This document shows, in pieces, positions 35,196-44,628 of a stretch of 46,774 nt of DNA. The DNA is taken from contig JAJSZS010000015.1 in NCBI GenBank assembly GCA_030262725.1, positions 1 to 46,774 on the forward strand. Reading direction: 5' to 3'. Position 1 is the first letter of the stretch, and every line of letters begins with the position of its first letter. A program made the position numbers and the translations under genes. The stretch comes from Candidatus Desulfofervidus auxilii (GTDB lineage: Bacteria; Desulfobacterota; Desulfofervidia; Desulfofervidales; Desulfofervidaceae). Under the pieces are notes generated by a model. The model was not told the origin of the DNA and made no database searches. It saw nothing but the letters and a program-made list of their open reading frames with translations.

Positions 35196-36527
35196 ATGGG
35201 AAAAACATTGACTTTTCAACCTCTAACAAGAATTAAAACACGGACTAAGATGGTAATAAATTTAGATGATAATGGAAATGTTACAGATGCTCATATGAGC
35301 ATGCTTAATTTGCGTGGTTTTGAACAATTTTGCATTGGACGCCCAGCTGAAGAAATGCCCCGTATTGTTAATCGTATTTGTGGCGTGTGCTCTTGTGACC
35401 ATCATCTTGCTGCTAATAAGGCTGTAGAGATGGCTTTTGGTGTAAGTATTCCAGAAGCAGCTAGAAAGTTAAGGCGGCTTATGCAACATTTAGCTTGGAT
35501 TCAGAATAAAATTCTCCAATTTTATTTTCTTACATTACCTGATTTTCTTATTACAGAACCACCAAGAGATATTATGGCTTTGATGAAGGCTAATTCTGAA
35601 TTAGCTTTAAAGGCAATAAAAATGCGTCAACTTGGAGCTATGCTTGTTGAACACTTTGCTGGTAAAGTTATTCATCCAATTGTTGTAGTACCAGGTGGTT
35701 TTAGTAAGCCTATGACTGAAACAGAAAGAGAAGAGCTTTTAAAAGGGGCTGAAGAATTACTTGAATTTGCTAAATGGACTATGGATTTCGCTAAAAAGGA
35801 AGTTTTTCCAAAATATTCAGAAATTATTGAAAAATTGGGTGTGATTAAAACTGGTTTTATTGGTATGGTAGATAATGGTGGAAATCACGAAATTTATGAT
35901 GGAAAATTGCGTTTAATGAAGGCTGATGGTGAAATTGAAGAATTTAATCCTGAAGAATATGCTGATTATATTGCTGAAGATATTCAAACTTGGAGCTATG
36001 CTAAATTTCCTCATGCAAAAAAATGGGGAGATTTTGCTTTAGAATTTGACAATCCTACTATTTACAGAAGCAATTGTCTTGCTCGTATCAATGTCTGCGA
36101 AAAAATGCCTACTCCATTAGCACAGGCAGAGCTTGAAGAATTTAGGGAAAAATTTGGTCGTCCATGTCAATATACCCTTCTTTATAATTATGCCCGTTTA
36201 ATTGAATTACTTTGCAATGCTGAGAGTGCAGTTGAGATTTTGAAAGATAAAGAGATTACTGATCAGAATGTAAGAGCGAAATTTGAGATAAAAGAGGGAA
36301 GGGGGGTAGGTTGTGTTGAGACACCTCAAGGTACTTTAATTCATGATTATGAAATAGATAAGAATGGTTTTGTTACAAAAATAAATATTATTGAAGGACC
36401 TGACCAGAATGCGGCAGCTATAAATCTTTCTCTAAAACAAGCAGCTAAACAAGTTATTAAAGATGGAAAATATGATGAAGCGGCATTGAATCAAATAGAA
36501 ATGATTATTAGAGCTTATGCTCCATAA
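35196..36527 (+). CDS. mvhA: MvhA-like hydrogenase large subunit lacking the C-terminal DPCxxC motif
   Basis: The protein aligns in pattern with MvhA along its length: LRGFEQFCIGRPAEEMPRIVNRICGVC near residues 39-65 (seen as EEMPRIVNRICGVCSCDHH), where C62 and C65 are the first two NiFe ligands. It continues to INLSLKQAAKQVIKDGKY and NQIEMIIRAYAP, where it stops. In NiFe hydrogenases this last segment reads RAYDPCxxCxxH, supplying the other two nickel ligands and the maturation cleavage site. Here D is replaced by A and the Cys position is TAA, immediately followed by a terminator hairpin. No frame beyond it encodes DPCxxC. The protein either does not carry NiFe or needs a separate VhuU-like peptide. 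Confidence 0.88.
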   Translation: MGKTLTFQPLTRIKTRTKMVINLDDNGNVTDAHMSMLNLRGFEQFCIGRPAEEMPRIVNRICGVCSCDHHLAANKAVEMAFGVSIPEAARKLRRLMQHLAWIQNKILQFYFLTLPDFLITEPPRDIMALMKANSELALKAIKMRQLGAMLVEHFAGKVIHPIVVVPGGFSKPMTETEREELLKGAEELLEFAKWTMDFAKKEVFPKYSEIIEKLGVIKTGFIGMVDNGGNHEIYDGKLRLMKADGEIEEFNPEEYADYIAEDIQTWSYAKFPHAKKWGDFALEFDNPTIYRSNCLARINVCEKMPTPLAQAELEEFREKFGRPCQYTLLYNYARLIELLCNAESAVEILKDKEITDQNVRAKFEIKEGRGVGCVETPQGTLIHDYEIDKNGFVTKINIIEGPDQNAAAINLSLKQAAKQVIKDGKYDEAALNQIEMIIRAYAP

Positions 36528-36555
36528 ATAGCGGCGGCAATTGTCGCCGCTATTT
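36526..36555. terminator. Bidirectional hairpin between convergent mvhA and mvhD
   Basis: Arms 36526-36536 and 36545-36555 (AAATAGCGGCG and its complement) pair perfectly over 11 bases around an 8-base loop. The stem contains parts of the mvhA stop (TAA, 36525-36527) and of the mvhD stop (TAG on minus, 36552-36550). A T-rich run follows on the plus side. Confidence 0.75.
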
Positions 36556-37308
36556 CTTTATTAAATAACAATTATCTTTTAAGATAGAAATTTTCCCTTT
36601 TTTCTCTAATGAAGAAATATGTTTTTCTACTTCAGAAGAAGGAATTCCAATTTTTTTGGCTAACTCTGAAATAGAATAGGGCTTTTTTTCAAGATATAAT
36701 AAAATTTGATTTAATGAAAGCTCATTTTTTATTGTTTTTCTCAAACCTTCTTCTAATGTCAATTCTATTTCACCTTTTTTTCTTTTTTCTTTTAATTTTA
36801 CAGCCTGTTTAGCAAAAGCCATTCTTAATTTGGGCTTTTCTAAAGCTGTTTTTGCTGCTAAAAGCCTAATTTTTAAATCTTCTTCAACTATACCTTCACT
36901 TTCTCCAAGTTTTCCTAAATCTTTTATTCTTTCAGTAAATTCTGTAATTAATTTGACAAAACGAGGTGCTTCTGCTGCTGAGACCCATTTAAGTTGCAAT
37001 CTTTCAGGATTAATTTTAATTTCTTCTATAATATTTTGAACAAAAGTAACTACAAACTGTGCTTCGTAATTACCTTCCAGGTAATGACACTCACCTAGGT
37101 GTCATCCGCCAACAAATAATCCATCAGCTTTATTACAAAAACCTTCAATCAAAAAAAGGGGATCCACTCTTCCAGTGCACATAACACGAATTACCCTAAG
37201 ATTGGTTGGATACTGAAATCTAGCTACCCCAGCTATATCAGCTGCTGTATAACAACACCAATTACAAAGAAATCCTAAAATTTTTGGTTCAAAACCATTT
37301 TCCTTCAT
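36550..37308 (-). CDS. mvhD: Selenocysteine-containing MvhD iron-sulfur subunit (UGA recoded at 37102-37104)
   Basis: MvhD links a hydrogenase or other dehydrogenase to HdrA. The first part reads [28 protein letters not shown] and [20 protein letters not shown] (shown separately), then [21 protein letters not shown]. The UGA stands at residue 69, where homologues have Cys in SGCHPGDCHY. The frame continues without a stop for 183 more residues: the rest of MvhD ([18 protein letters not shown]) and a C-terminal winged-helix-like part ([19 protein letters not shown]). A bacterial SECIS hairpin follows the UGA. Conventional calling would break it into 68- and 149-residue pieces. The ATG overlaps the hdrA stop by one base (TAATG). 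Confidence 0.9.
37069..37104 (-). promoter_or_regulatory. Bacterial SECIS element after the UGA of mvhD
   Basis: On the minus strand the UGA (37104-37102) is followed after 23 bases by a loop GGA (37078-37076) capping a perfect 7-base-pair stem: ATTACCT (37085-37079) with AGGTAAT (37075-37069). A guanine at the first loop position and a UGA-to-loop distance of 16-37 bases fit the bacterial SECIS pattern recognised by SelB. A second possible stem, TGACAC with GTGTCA, starts at the UGA itself. Confidence 0.8.
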
Positions 37309-40300
37309 TATTCCTTCTCTCCGAATGCCTTAATCTGGGCTATAATTTGTGCATCTGTAAAACGACCCATACTAATAGCACGTTGTGGACAATGGGCTGA
37401 GCAGATGCCACAACCTTTACATGAAGCAGAAATAGTTTCTGCTTTTGGTCTTTTATTTACTTTAATTATTCTTATAGCCTTATATGGACAAAGACTTTCA
37501 CAAATACCGCAGCCAATACATTTATTTTTATCTACAAAAGATACAATAGGCTCAACTTTAACATAGCCTTTTGCTAAAATAATAGTTGCTTTGGCTGCAG
37601 CAGCTAATGCTTGAGAGATTGTTTCATCAATAGGTTTTGGAAAATGGGCAATACCTGCATAAAAAATACCATCTACTGCTGCTTCTACTGGTCTTAGCTT
37701 TACATGGGCTTCTAAAAAGAAACCATCTGTAGTGAGTGGAACTTTAAGTAATTTTGATAATTCTTTATTGTCATGAGGTAAAACACCTACACTTAAGATT
37801 ACTAAACTTGGCTCAATAAGAATTTTTTCACCCAATATAGGTTCAAAGGCAGTAAGTATAAGCTTTCCATCTTTTTTTTCTAAAGTTGGTGGTTGCTTTT
37901 CGTTATATCTAATAAAAATTACTCCTTTAGCTCTTGCTTTTGCATAATAGTCTTCCTTAAATCCATAAGTTCTTATATCACGGTAAAATATATAAATATT
38001 GGCATCAGGCTTAATTTCTTTTATTTTCAATGCATTTTTAATTGCCTGACTGCAACAGATTTTGCTGCAATAAGGTCTTTTTTCATTCCTTGAGCCAACA
38101 CATTGGATCATTACTACTGTATCCAAATCATTTTCACTAATTTCTCCTGTAGCTAAACCTTTTTCTAAATCAAGCTGTGTCATTATCCTTTTATCCTGAC
38201 CATAAAGATATTCTTTTGGTACATACTGTTTGCCTCCAGTAGCCACAATTACAACACCATGTTCCAGCTCTTTTGTTTCTCCATTTTCTAAAGCAATGAC
38301 TGTTTTAAAATTACCTACATAACCACTGATTTCTTTTATTTCTGCCTTGCTAAATACCTGAATATGTTTATGATTATTAACCTTTTCTACAAGCTCTTTT
38401 AAAAGCCTTTGAGGATTATTTCCTTCTAAAGTATAATAAAGATTTTTAAGATTACCTCCTAATTCCTTTTCTTTTTCTATCAAAAAACAATCAAAACCTT
38501 GATCTGCCATAGCTAATGCAGCAGTCATTCCTGCAAGTCCACCACCTATGATAAGGGCTTTAGGAATAACTTCTATAGTTTCTTCTTTTAAAGGAGTAAG
38601 ATATCTTGCTTTTGCAACACCCATTCTTATCAAATCTTTTGCTTTTTCTGTTGCTTTCTCTTTCTCCTGTATATGTACCCAAGAGCATTGTTCCCTGATA
38701 TTAACAAATTCAAAAAGACAACGGTTAAGTCCTGCCTCTCTGATTGTTTCCTGAAATAGGGGCTCGTGTGTTCTAGGTGTACAAGCAGCTACTACAATGC
38801 GATTTAGGTCATATTTTTTTATCATTTCTTTTATTCTTTCTTGAGTATCTTGGGAACAGCTATATAGATTTTCATCACTAAATACAACATTTTTTAAAGT
38901 AGCAGCATATTTTTTTACTTCTGGAACATTGACTACCCCACCGATATTTATACCACAATGACAAACAAATATTCCTATTCTTGGTTCTTCTCCTATTTCT
39001 ATTTCAGGTGGATATTCTTTTTTAACTATAAGAGTATTTCTAACAGGTGCTAATAAAGTTGAGGCACACACAGCAGCAGCACTGGCTTGAGTAACACTTT
39101 CAGGTATATCCTTTGGCCCTTGAAATGCCCCAGCAACAAAAATACCTTTTTTTGTCGTGTTAATAGGATTGAATTCGGAAGTAAGACAAAAGCCATATTT
39201 ATTAAGTCCTATTTTCAATGTTTTGGAAAGCACTTTTGTCTCATTTGGAGGCTTAAGACCCACAGACAGAACTACTAAATCAAACTCTTCTTCAAAAATC
39301 TTTCCATTTAAACTATAACGCAAAAGTAGATTGTGATTATCAATTTCTTTTATTTTAGCTACACGTGCTGGGATAAATCGAATATTGTATTTTTCTTTAG
39401 CTTGCTTATAAAATTCCTCAAAACCTTTGCCTTGGGCTCTAATATCCATATAAAAAATAGCAATGTCCAAATCAGGTTCATGCTCTTTTGAAACAACAGC
39501 TTCTTTAATAGCATACATGCAACAAACTGCCGAGCAATAGGGACGTTTTTTTGTTCTAGAACCAATACATTGAATAAAAGCAATTTTTTTAGGATGTTTT
39601 TTATCGGAAGGGCGCAAAATTTCCCCATTATAAGGACCAGAAGCACACATAATACGTTCAAACTCAATACTTGTAATTACGTTTGGATATTGAGCATAAC
39701 CATATTCATTAGGAACATAAGTGTCTACAGGACTAAATCCAGGTGCTAAAATAACAGAACCTACTTCAATTTCCTCATATACTTCCTTTTGGTTGAAATC
39801 AATAGCTTCTGCTTTACAAGTAGGTACACAGATTTGGCATTCTTGTCTATTTAAAAAAAGACAGGCATCTGTATCTATTACATAGGTTATCGGTACTGCT
39901 TGTGGATAATCTATATGAATACATTTGGTTAAGGATAATTTTGCGTTATAAATATCAAAAACAAGAGTAGGGCAATAATCGCTACACACTCCACAACCTG
40001 TACATTTTGTTTCATCAATATATCTAGGTTTTTTCAATATTTTTACTTGAAAGTTTCCAGCTTCCCCTTTTATATCTTCTATCTTTGCCTGAGTGACAAT
40101 CTTTATATTGGGATGTCTTCCAGCTTCAACAAGCTTTGGTGAAAGAATGCAAAGAGAGCAATCATTTGTTGGAAATGTTTTATCCAATTGAGCCATTACT
40201 CCACCAATGGATGCTTTTTCTTCAATCAAATAAACAAAGTAGCCCATCTCTGCTGCATCAAGGGCTGCTTGTACACCAGCAACCCCTCCACCAATAACCA

Positions 40301-40334
40301 TTACAGTGCCTATAATTTTTTTGTTAAAACTCAT
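37308..40334 (-). CDS. hdrA: Double-length HdrA-like flavin/iron-sulfur protein (first copy)
   Basis: This is an HdrA-type electron-bifurcation subunit of 1008 residues, about 1.5 to 2 times a methanogen HdrA, built of two FAD modules. Module 1 starts with [20 protein letters not shown], has [19 protein letters not shown] and a 4Fe-4S motif [12 protein letters not shown]. Module 2 starts near residue 595 with [19 protein letters not shown]. Each module repeats the QC[IV]GSR...YCS[AK][VI]CC element. Two ferredoxin motifs end the protein: [12 protein letters not shown] and [12 protein letters not shown]. It is translated between the second hdrA and mvhD, which receives or delivers electrons. 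No in-frame UGA is seen here. Confidence 0.88.
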   Translation of the reverse strand: MSFNKKIIGTVMVIGGGVAGVQAALDAAEMGYFVYLIEEKASIGGVMAQLDKTFPTNDCSLCILSPKLVEAGRHPNIKIVTQAKIEDIKGEAGNFQVKILKKPRYIDETKCTGCGVCSDYCPTLVFDIYNAKLSLTKCIHIDYPQAVPITYVIDTDACLFLNRQECQICVPTCKAEAIDFNQKEVYEEIEVGSVILAPGFSPVDTYVPNEYGYAQYPNVITSIEFERIMCASGPYNGEILRPSDKKHPKKIAFIQCIGSRTKKRPYCSAVCCMYAIKEAVVSKEHEPDLDIAIFYMDIRAQGKGFEEFYKQAKEKYNIRFIPARVAKIKEIDNHNLLLRYSLNGKIFEEEFDLVVLSVGLKPPNETKVLSKTLKIGLNKYGFCLTSEFNPINTTKKGIFVAGAFQGPKDIPESVTQASAAAVCASTLLAPVRNTLIVKKEYPPEIEIGEEPRIGIFVCHCGINIGGVVNVPEVKKYAATLKNVVFSDENLYSCSQDTQERIKEMIKKYDLNRIVVAACTPRTHEPLFQETIREAGLNRCLFEFVNIREQCSWVHIQEKEKATEKAKDLIRMGVAKARYLTPLKEETIEVIPKALIIGGGLAGMTAALAMADQGFDCFLIEKEKELGGNLKNLYYTLEGNNPQRLLKELVEKVNNHKHIQVFSKAEIKEISGYVGNFKTVIALENGETKELEHGVVIVATGGKQYVPKEYLYGQDKRIMTQLDLEKGLATGEISENDLDTVVMIQCVGSRNEKRPYCSKICCSQAIKNALKIKEIKPDANIYIFYRDIRTYGFKEDYYAKARAKGVIFIRYNEKQPPTLEKKDGKLILTAFEPILGEKILIEPSLVILSVGVLPHDNKELSKLLKVPLTTDGFFLEAHVKLRPVEAAVDGIFYAGIAHFPKPIDETISQALAAAAKATIILAKGYVKVEPIVSFVDKNKCIGCGICESLCPYKAIRIIKVNKRPKAETISASCKGCGICSAHCPQRAISMGRFTDAQIIAQIKAFGEKE

Positions 40335-40345
40335 TTATGTTCCCT

Positions 40346-43300
40346 TTAATTCTCTAAAGCAGCATCTATCATAGCTGAAATTTGTTCAAGTTTGTAATTG
40401 GGAACAAATATACCATTTTTAGGGCAGGTGGCTTGACATATACCACAACCTTGACATAAAGCTGTATTCACTTCTACTACTTTTTTAACGTCTCCTTTGT
40501 ACATATATTCAATAAGAGAAATATTGTGAAAAGGACATGTTTCAATACAATAACCACATCCATCACAATTTTCATCAATTACTTGAGCTACAATAGGAGA
40601 CAATTCAACATCTTTTTTTGATAAAATCTTAACTGCCTTTGTAACAGCTGCTTTTGCTTGAGTTATACTTTCATCAATAAATTTAGGGCCTTGGGCTAAA
40701 CCACAGATAAATATACCACTGGTTGCTGTATCTGCTGTACCTAATTCTTTTCTTCCTTCGGCAAAAAAGCCATAACCATCTAATGATACTTTAAATAACT
40801 TTGATAAATCTTTATTCTCTTCATTTGGTACTATGGCTTCAGATAATACAACTATATCAGTATCTATGGCTAAATCTTGCTTTAATATAGGTTCATATAG
40901 CTTTATCCTAACCTTTCTTTGACTGCTTTTTTCTTTTATCATCTCTATTTTTGGAAGATTATTAGGCTCATAACGAATAAAAACAATTCCATTTGTCCTT
41001 GCCTTTCGATAAAGGAGTTCTCTAAAGCCATAAGTCATTATGTCTCGATAGAGAATAAAAATATTCATATCTGATTTTTCTTTTTTTAACTTTAAAGCTG
41101 TTTGTAAAGCATGAGTACAGCATACACGACTACAATAAGGTCTTTCATCATTCCTTGATCCTACACATTGAATAAAAACCACATTTTTACTATTTGTAAT
41201 TACTGAATCTTTTTCTCTGATTTTTTCATCTAACTCTAATAATGTCATTACTCTTGAATGTTTCCCATATAAATATTCTTTAGGCCTGTATGGCTTAGCC
41301 CCTGTAGCTATAATGATTACACCATGGTTAATTTCTTTAGATGCTCCATTATATTCAATTGTTGTTTTAAAGTTCCCTACAAATCCTTCTACTGATTTGA
41401 TTTTAGCATTAAAATAAACATTAATAAGTTCATGCTCAGATACTTTTTTTATCAATGAATCTAAGTAAACTTTTATATCTTCTCCTTTCCATGTCTTAGT
41501 TAATTTTAATGCCTGTCCACCTAATTTATCAGTTTTTTCTATCAAATATACTTTAAAACCCTGTTCAGCCAGTCCAAGTGCTGCTTCCATGCCAGCTACC
41601 CCTCCGCCAACTACAAGACCTGCAGGAATAATACTTAATTTTTTTTCTCTTAAAGGGGTCTGTAAAGCTACTTTTGCTACAGCCATTCTTAATAAATCTT
41701 TTGCCTTTTTCGTTGCCTTTTCTGGTTCATTCATATGAACCCAAGAGCACTGATCCCTTATATTTACCATGCAAAAAAGATACTTATTAAGTCCTGCTTC
41801 CTTCATTGTTTCTTGAAATAAAGGTTCATGAGTCCTAGGACTACAAGCTGCCACTACTACCCGATTTAATTTGTATTTTTTTATAGCATCCTTTATCTTT
41901 TCTTGTGTATCTTGAGAACAAGTAAATAAGTTATCCTCTGCATATACTACATGAGGTAACTGTTTAGCATAATCTCTTACTTCAGCTACATTTATTATAC
42001 CACCAATATTTATCCCACAATGACATATAAAAACACCAATTCTAGGTTCTTCATCTAATATTCTCTCTTCAGGATATGTTTTTCCCTTAATTAAACTACT
42101 TCTTACTTCCTTTAAGGGTATAGTAGCATAACAAGCTGCTGCACTAGCTTCTGTAACTGATTCACGGATATCTTTAGGTGCTTGAAATACACCACAAACA
42201 TATACGCCAGGTCGTGATGTTTTTAAAGGCTCAAAACTGTTGGTATCAACAAAATTATAATCATTTAATTCAATCCCCAATTTATGAGCAAGCTCAATTA
42301 CATCTTTTGAAATTTCTAACCCTACTGAAAGGATAACCATATCAAATATCTCTGTTTTTATCTTACCTTCTTGAATATATTTTATTTGAAGATCTTCCTT
42401 TCCATGTATTCTTTCTATAGAATGTATCCTTGATCTTATAAATCTTACTCCCTCTTCTCTTGCCATATCATAATATTTTTCAAATCCCTTTCCATAGGTC
42501 CTCATATCCATAAAAAATATAGCTGTATCTAACGGCTTTTTGCTATGTTCTTTTGCAATAATTGCTTGTTTTATTGCATGTGCACAACATACTGTAGAAC
42601 AATATCCTTTATCTTCTTTTATATTTCTTGAACCTACGCATTGTATCCAAGCAATCTTATCTGGCTCTTTTTTATCTGAAGGTCTTACCATATGACCTTT
42701 ATGTGGACCTGAAGCAGAAAGGATTCTTTCAAACTCTATACTAGTAATTACATTTGGAAAATTAAGATATTCATAATTATTTGGATTATATAAAACAAAA
42801 CCTGTGGCTAAAATAATAGAACCTACATTTAAAATAATTTCTTTCTTTTTATCATTAAAATCTATTGCCTTTGCTGGACATTTTTTCTCACAAGCACCAC
42901 ATCTATTTTTTCTTATTTTAATACAAACATTTGGATCTATAGCATATTTTAAAGGTACTGCTTGAGGATATTTAATATATGCTGCTTTTCTAAAGTTTAA
43001 ACCCTGGTTGAATTCATCCTTTACTTTCTTAGGACATATAGATGCACAAATACCACAAGCTATACATTTATTTATATCAATATAGCGAGGATATTGAGAT
43101 ATTTTAACTTCAAAATTGCCTTCTTCTCCTGTGACCTCTTTCACTTTAGAAAGGGTGAATATTTTAATATTGGGATGTCTGCTGCACTCAACTAATTTAG
43201 GTGAAAGAATACACATAGCACAATCATTAGTGGGGAAGATTTTATCCAGTTGTGCCATTCTTCCACCAATAGCAGAGGAGTTTTCAACTAAATAAACATA

Positions 43301-43396
43301 ATACCCAATATCTGCTAGGTCTAAGCAGGCTTGAACCCCTGCCACTCCTCCACCAACTACCATAACTGCACCAATTTTATCTTTCGCTTTCTTCAT
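40346..43396 (-). CDS. hdrA: Double-length HdrA-like flavin/iron-sulfur protein (second copy)
   Basis: This is a paralogue of the neighbouring gene with the same two-module plan in 1016 residues. FAD motifs are [20 protein letters not shown] and, near residue 600, VVGGGVAGMEAALGLAEQG. Iron-sulfur motifs are CIACGICASICP, the shorter CGACEKKCP, CDGCGYCIETCP and CQGCGICQATCP, one more Cys-rich segment than its neighbour. The start overlaps hdrC by 20 bases and the stop lies 11 bases before the next hdrA, so the three are one operon. Having two non-identical double HdrA proteins implies a large complex or two alternative assemblies. Confidence 0.88.
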   Translation of the reverse strand: MKKAKDKIGAVMVVGGGVAGVQACLDLADIGYYVYLVENSSAIGGRMAQLDKIFPTNDCAMCILSPKLVECSRHPNIKIFTLSKVKEVTGEEGNFEVKISQYPRYIDINKCIACGICASICPKKVKDEFNQGLNFRKAAYIKYPQAVPLKYAIDPNVCIKIRKNRCGACEKKCPAKAIDFNDKKKEIILNVGSIILATGFVLYNPNNYEYLNFPNVITSIEFERILSASGPHKGHMVRPSDKKEPDKIAWIQCVGSRNIKEDKGYCSTVCCAHAIKQAIIAKEHSKKPLDTAIFFMDMRTYGKGFEKYYDMAREEGVRFIRSRIHSIERIHGKEDLQIKYIQEGKIKTEIFDMVILSVGLEISKDVIELAHKLGIELNDYNFVDTNSFEPLKTSRPGVYVCGVFQAPKDIRESVTEASAAACYATIPLKEVRSSLIKGKTYPEERILDEEPRIGVFICHCGINIGGIINVAEVRDYAKQLPHVVYAEDNLFTCSQDTQEKIKDAIKKYKLNRVVVAACSPRTHEPLFQETMKEAGLNKYLFCMVNIRDQCSWVHMNEPEKATKKAKDLLRMAVAKVALQTPLREKKLSIIPAGLVVGGGVAGMEAALGLAEQGFKVYLIEKTDKLGGQALKLTKTWKGEDIKVYLDSLIKKVSEHELINVYFNAKIKSVEGFVGNFKTTIEYNGASKEINHGVIIIATGAKPYRPKEYLYGKHSRVMTLLELDEKIREKDSVITNSKNVVFIQCVGSRNDERPYCSRVCCTHALQTALKLKKEKSDMNIFILYRDIMTYGFRELLYRKARTNGIVFIRYEPNNLPKIEMIKEKSSQRKVRIKLYEPILKQDLAIDTDIVVLSEAIVPNEENKDLSKLFKVSLDGYGFFAEGRKELGTADTATSGIFICGLAQGPKFIDESITQAKAAVTKAVKILSKKDVELSPIVAQVIDENCDGCGYCIETCPFHNISLIEYMYKGDVKKVVEVNTALCQGCGICQATCPKNGIFVPNYKLEQISAMIDAALEN

Positions 43397-43814
43397 CCTC
43401 TTTTAATTTATTAAATGCATCAGAAAGCATTTTTTCTCTTTGTTCAAGCATACATCTGTCTATTTTAGTAACTGTTTCTTTAAAAGAAGGAGGAACATAA
43501 CCATTTTCAATAGCCATTTCTCTTAACACAGGTATAACTTGACTGAACTTTACATCCTGTGGACAAACAAAAGAACAGGTGTTGCATAGAATGCAATGCC
43601 AGATAATCTCAGAACTAAGCACTTGTTTTTTCATACCTAAAAGGATCTGACGTATAATATTGAGAGGATCAAATGCATCATTCACAGCCTTTACTGGACA
43701 AGCTCCAGTACAAGTTCCACAGGCAAAACAAGCCTTAAGACTTTCTCCTCCAAGCCTATTTGCTACCTCAAATTTAAAATTTGGATCCAATTGACTTAAC
43801 TGTATCTCTTTCAA
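43377..43814 (-). CDS. hdrC: HdrC-like iron-sulfur protein
   Basis: The 145-residue protein has two classical 4Fe-4S motifs: C29, C32, C35 and C39 (CFACGTCTGACP), and C74, C77, C80 and C84 (CILCNTCSFVCP). HdrC normally carries electrons between HdrA and HdrB; no hdrB lies nearby. Translation starts at TTG with GGAGG seven bases upstream. It is the first gene of the minus-strand operon. Confidence 0.88.
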   Translation of the reverse strand: MKEIQLSQLDPNFKFEVANRLGGESLKACFACGTCTGACPVKAVNDAFDPLNIIRQILLGMKKQVLSSEIIWHCILCNTCSFVCPQDVKFSQVIPVLREMAIENGYVPPSFKETVTKIDRCMLEQREKMLSDAFNKLKEDEESER

Positions 43815-43855
43815 AATCTTCCTCCATTTTTAAAGAACTTCTTGATTACCTTTGA

Positions 43856-43892
43856 ATGGTTAACTCTTTAACCATAAAAAGACATTTGTCAA
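43856..43892 (-). promoter_or_regulatory. hdrC operon promoter with an inverted-repeat operator
   Basis: On the minus strand TTGACA (43892-43887), an exact -35 consensus, is followed by a 16-base spacer and TAAAGA (43870-43865) as a -10-like element. A perfect inverted repeat ATGGTTAA-N4-TTAACCAT (43856-43875) covers the -10, a plausible repressor site. The TTG start of hdrC is about 50 bases further. Confidence 0.5.
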
Positions 43893-43899
43893 GTGTCTA

Positions 43900-44517
43900 T
43901 TATTTAAACTCTATTACTTTCCCTGCATAATTTTCTATAAAGCGAGAAATAAAAACTTTTTTAAATACCTCAATAGCAGGTTCACCTGTACAGTGGCAAG
44001 GGGCAATTAATTCTGTTCTTTCTAAAAGCTTTTTAGCTATTTCTTCTACTTTTTCTTTTTCCATGCCTAAAAGATGAAAACCACCTATAATAAGTTTAAG
44101 TTTTCCATATTTTTCAAAAACTCTATTAGCCATTCGCAAAATACCTGGGTGAGAACAGCCAACTAACATAACCTTAAAAGGTTTTATAATAATTGTTTGT
44201 TCTTTTAATGGAAAATTAAAACAAATAGCATCAATTTCTGGTATTTCTCCTTTATACTCATCTGGCCAAAAGATTTTGGTTTTTGAGGATAACCAACTTA
44301 ATCCTCCAGTGTGATCATAATGATTGTGAGAAATAAAACAATAAGAAATCTCTTCTTTTTTAACTTTTAATAATTTGGCGTTGTAATCTAGTGTTTCTAC
44401 ATCTGCTCCAGTATCAAAAAGAATATTTTTCCCTTCAAGTTTTATTAAACAAGAAAACCCCCAACCTGCTTTAAAATCACCCTTTGCCTGATTGTCATAC
44501 AAAGTAATAAGCCTCAT
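43900..44517 (-). CDS. Metallo-beta-lactamase fold hydrolase
   Basis: The metal-binding motif HxHxDH is in SHNHYDHTGG. Downstream ligands are likely in GCSHPG and GGFHLLG, with a final PCHCTG. The overall layout resembles the small MBL-fold proteins annotated near dihydropterin/aminobenzene phosphate synthases, but the substrate is unknown. It is 205 residues, cytoplasmic, and has a good GGAGGTG before its ATG. It is transcribed divergently from the DtxR-family regulator, so regulation by that protein is possible. Confidence 0.78.
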   Translation of the reverse strand: MRLITLYDNQAKGDFKAGWGFSCLIKLEGKNILFDTGADVETLDYNAKLLKVKKEEISYCFISHNHYDHTGGLSWLSSKTKIFWPDEYKGEIPEIDAICFNFPLKEQTIIIKPFKVMLVGCSHPGILRMANRVFEKYGKLKLIIGGFHLLGMEKEKVEEIAKKLLERTELIAPCHCTGEPAIEVFKKVFISRFIENYAGKVIEFK

Positions 44518-44573
44518 ATTTCACCTCCTTAAAATTGTTTCAAATATAAAATAAATTTATATAAAAAACAACT

Positions 44574-44601
44574 TTGTTTTATTTAATTTTCATGTTATAA
44601 T
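44574..44601 (+). promoter_or_regulatory. Sigma-70-like promoter for the DtxR-family regulator
   Basis: TTGTTT (44574-44579) and TATAAT (44596-44601) are 16 bases apart, followed by AAGGAGG before the ATG at 44629. ACAAC before the -35 and GTTGT at 44613-44617 give weak outer symmetry; CAAATTTG (44606-44613) is a short perfect palindrome. The same 110-base gap must also serve the divergent hydrolase. Confidence 0.45.
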
Positions 44602-44628
44602 AAATCAAATTTGTTGTAAGGAGGGAAA

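Noticed and set aside
36516-36530. Selenocysteine or readthrough at the mvhA end
   Set aside because: The stop is TAA, not TGA, the preceding Asp is also changed to Ala, and no frame after it encodes CxxCxxH.
36999-37104. mvhD as a frameshifted or nonsense pseudogene
   Set aside because: The frame is kept across the UGA, the UGA is at a conserved Cys/Sec position and a SECIS-like hairpin follows, so recoding explains it better.
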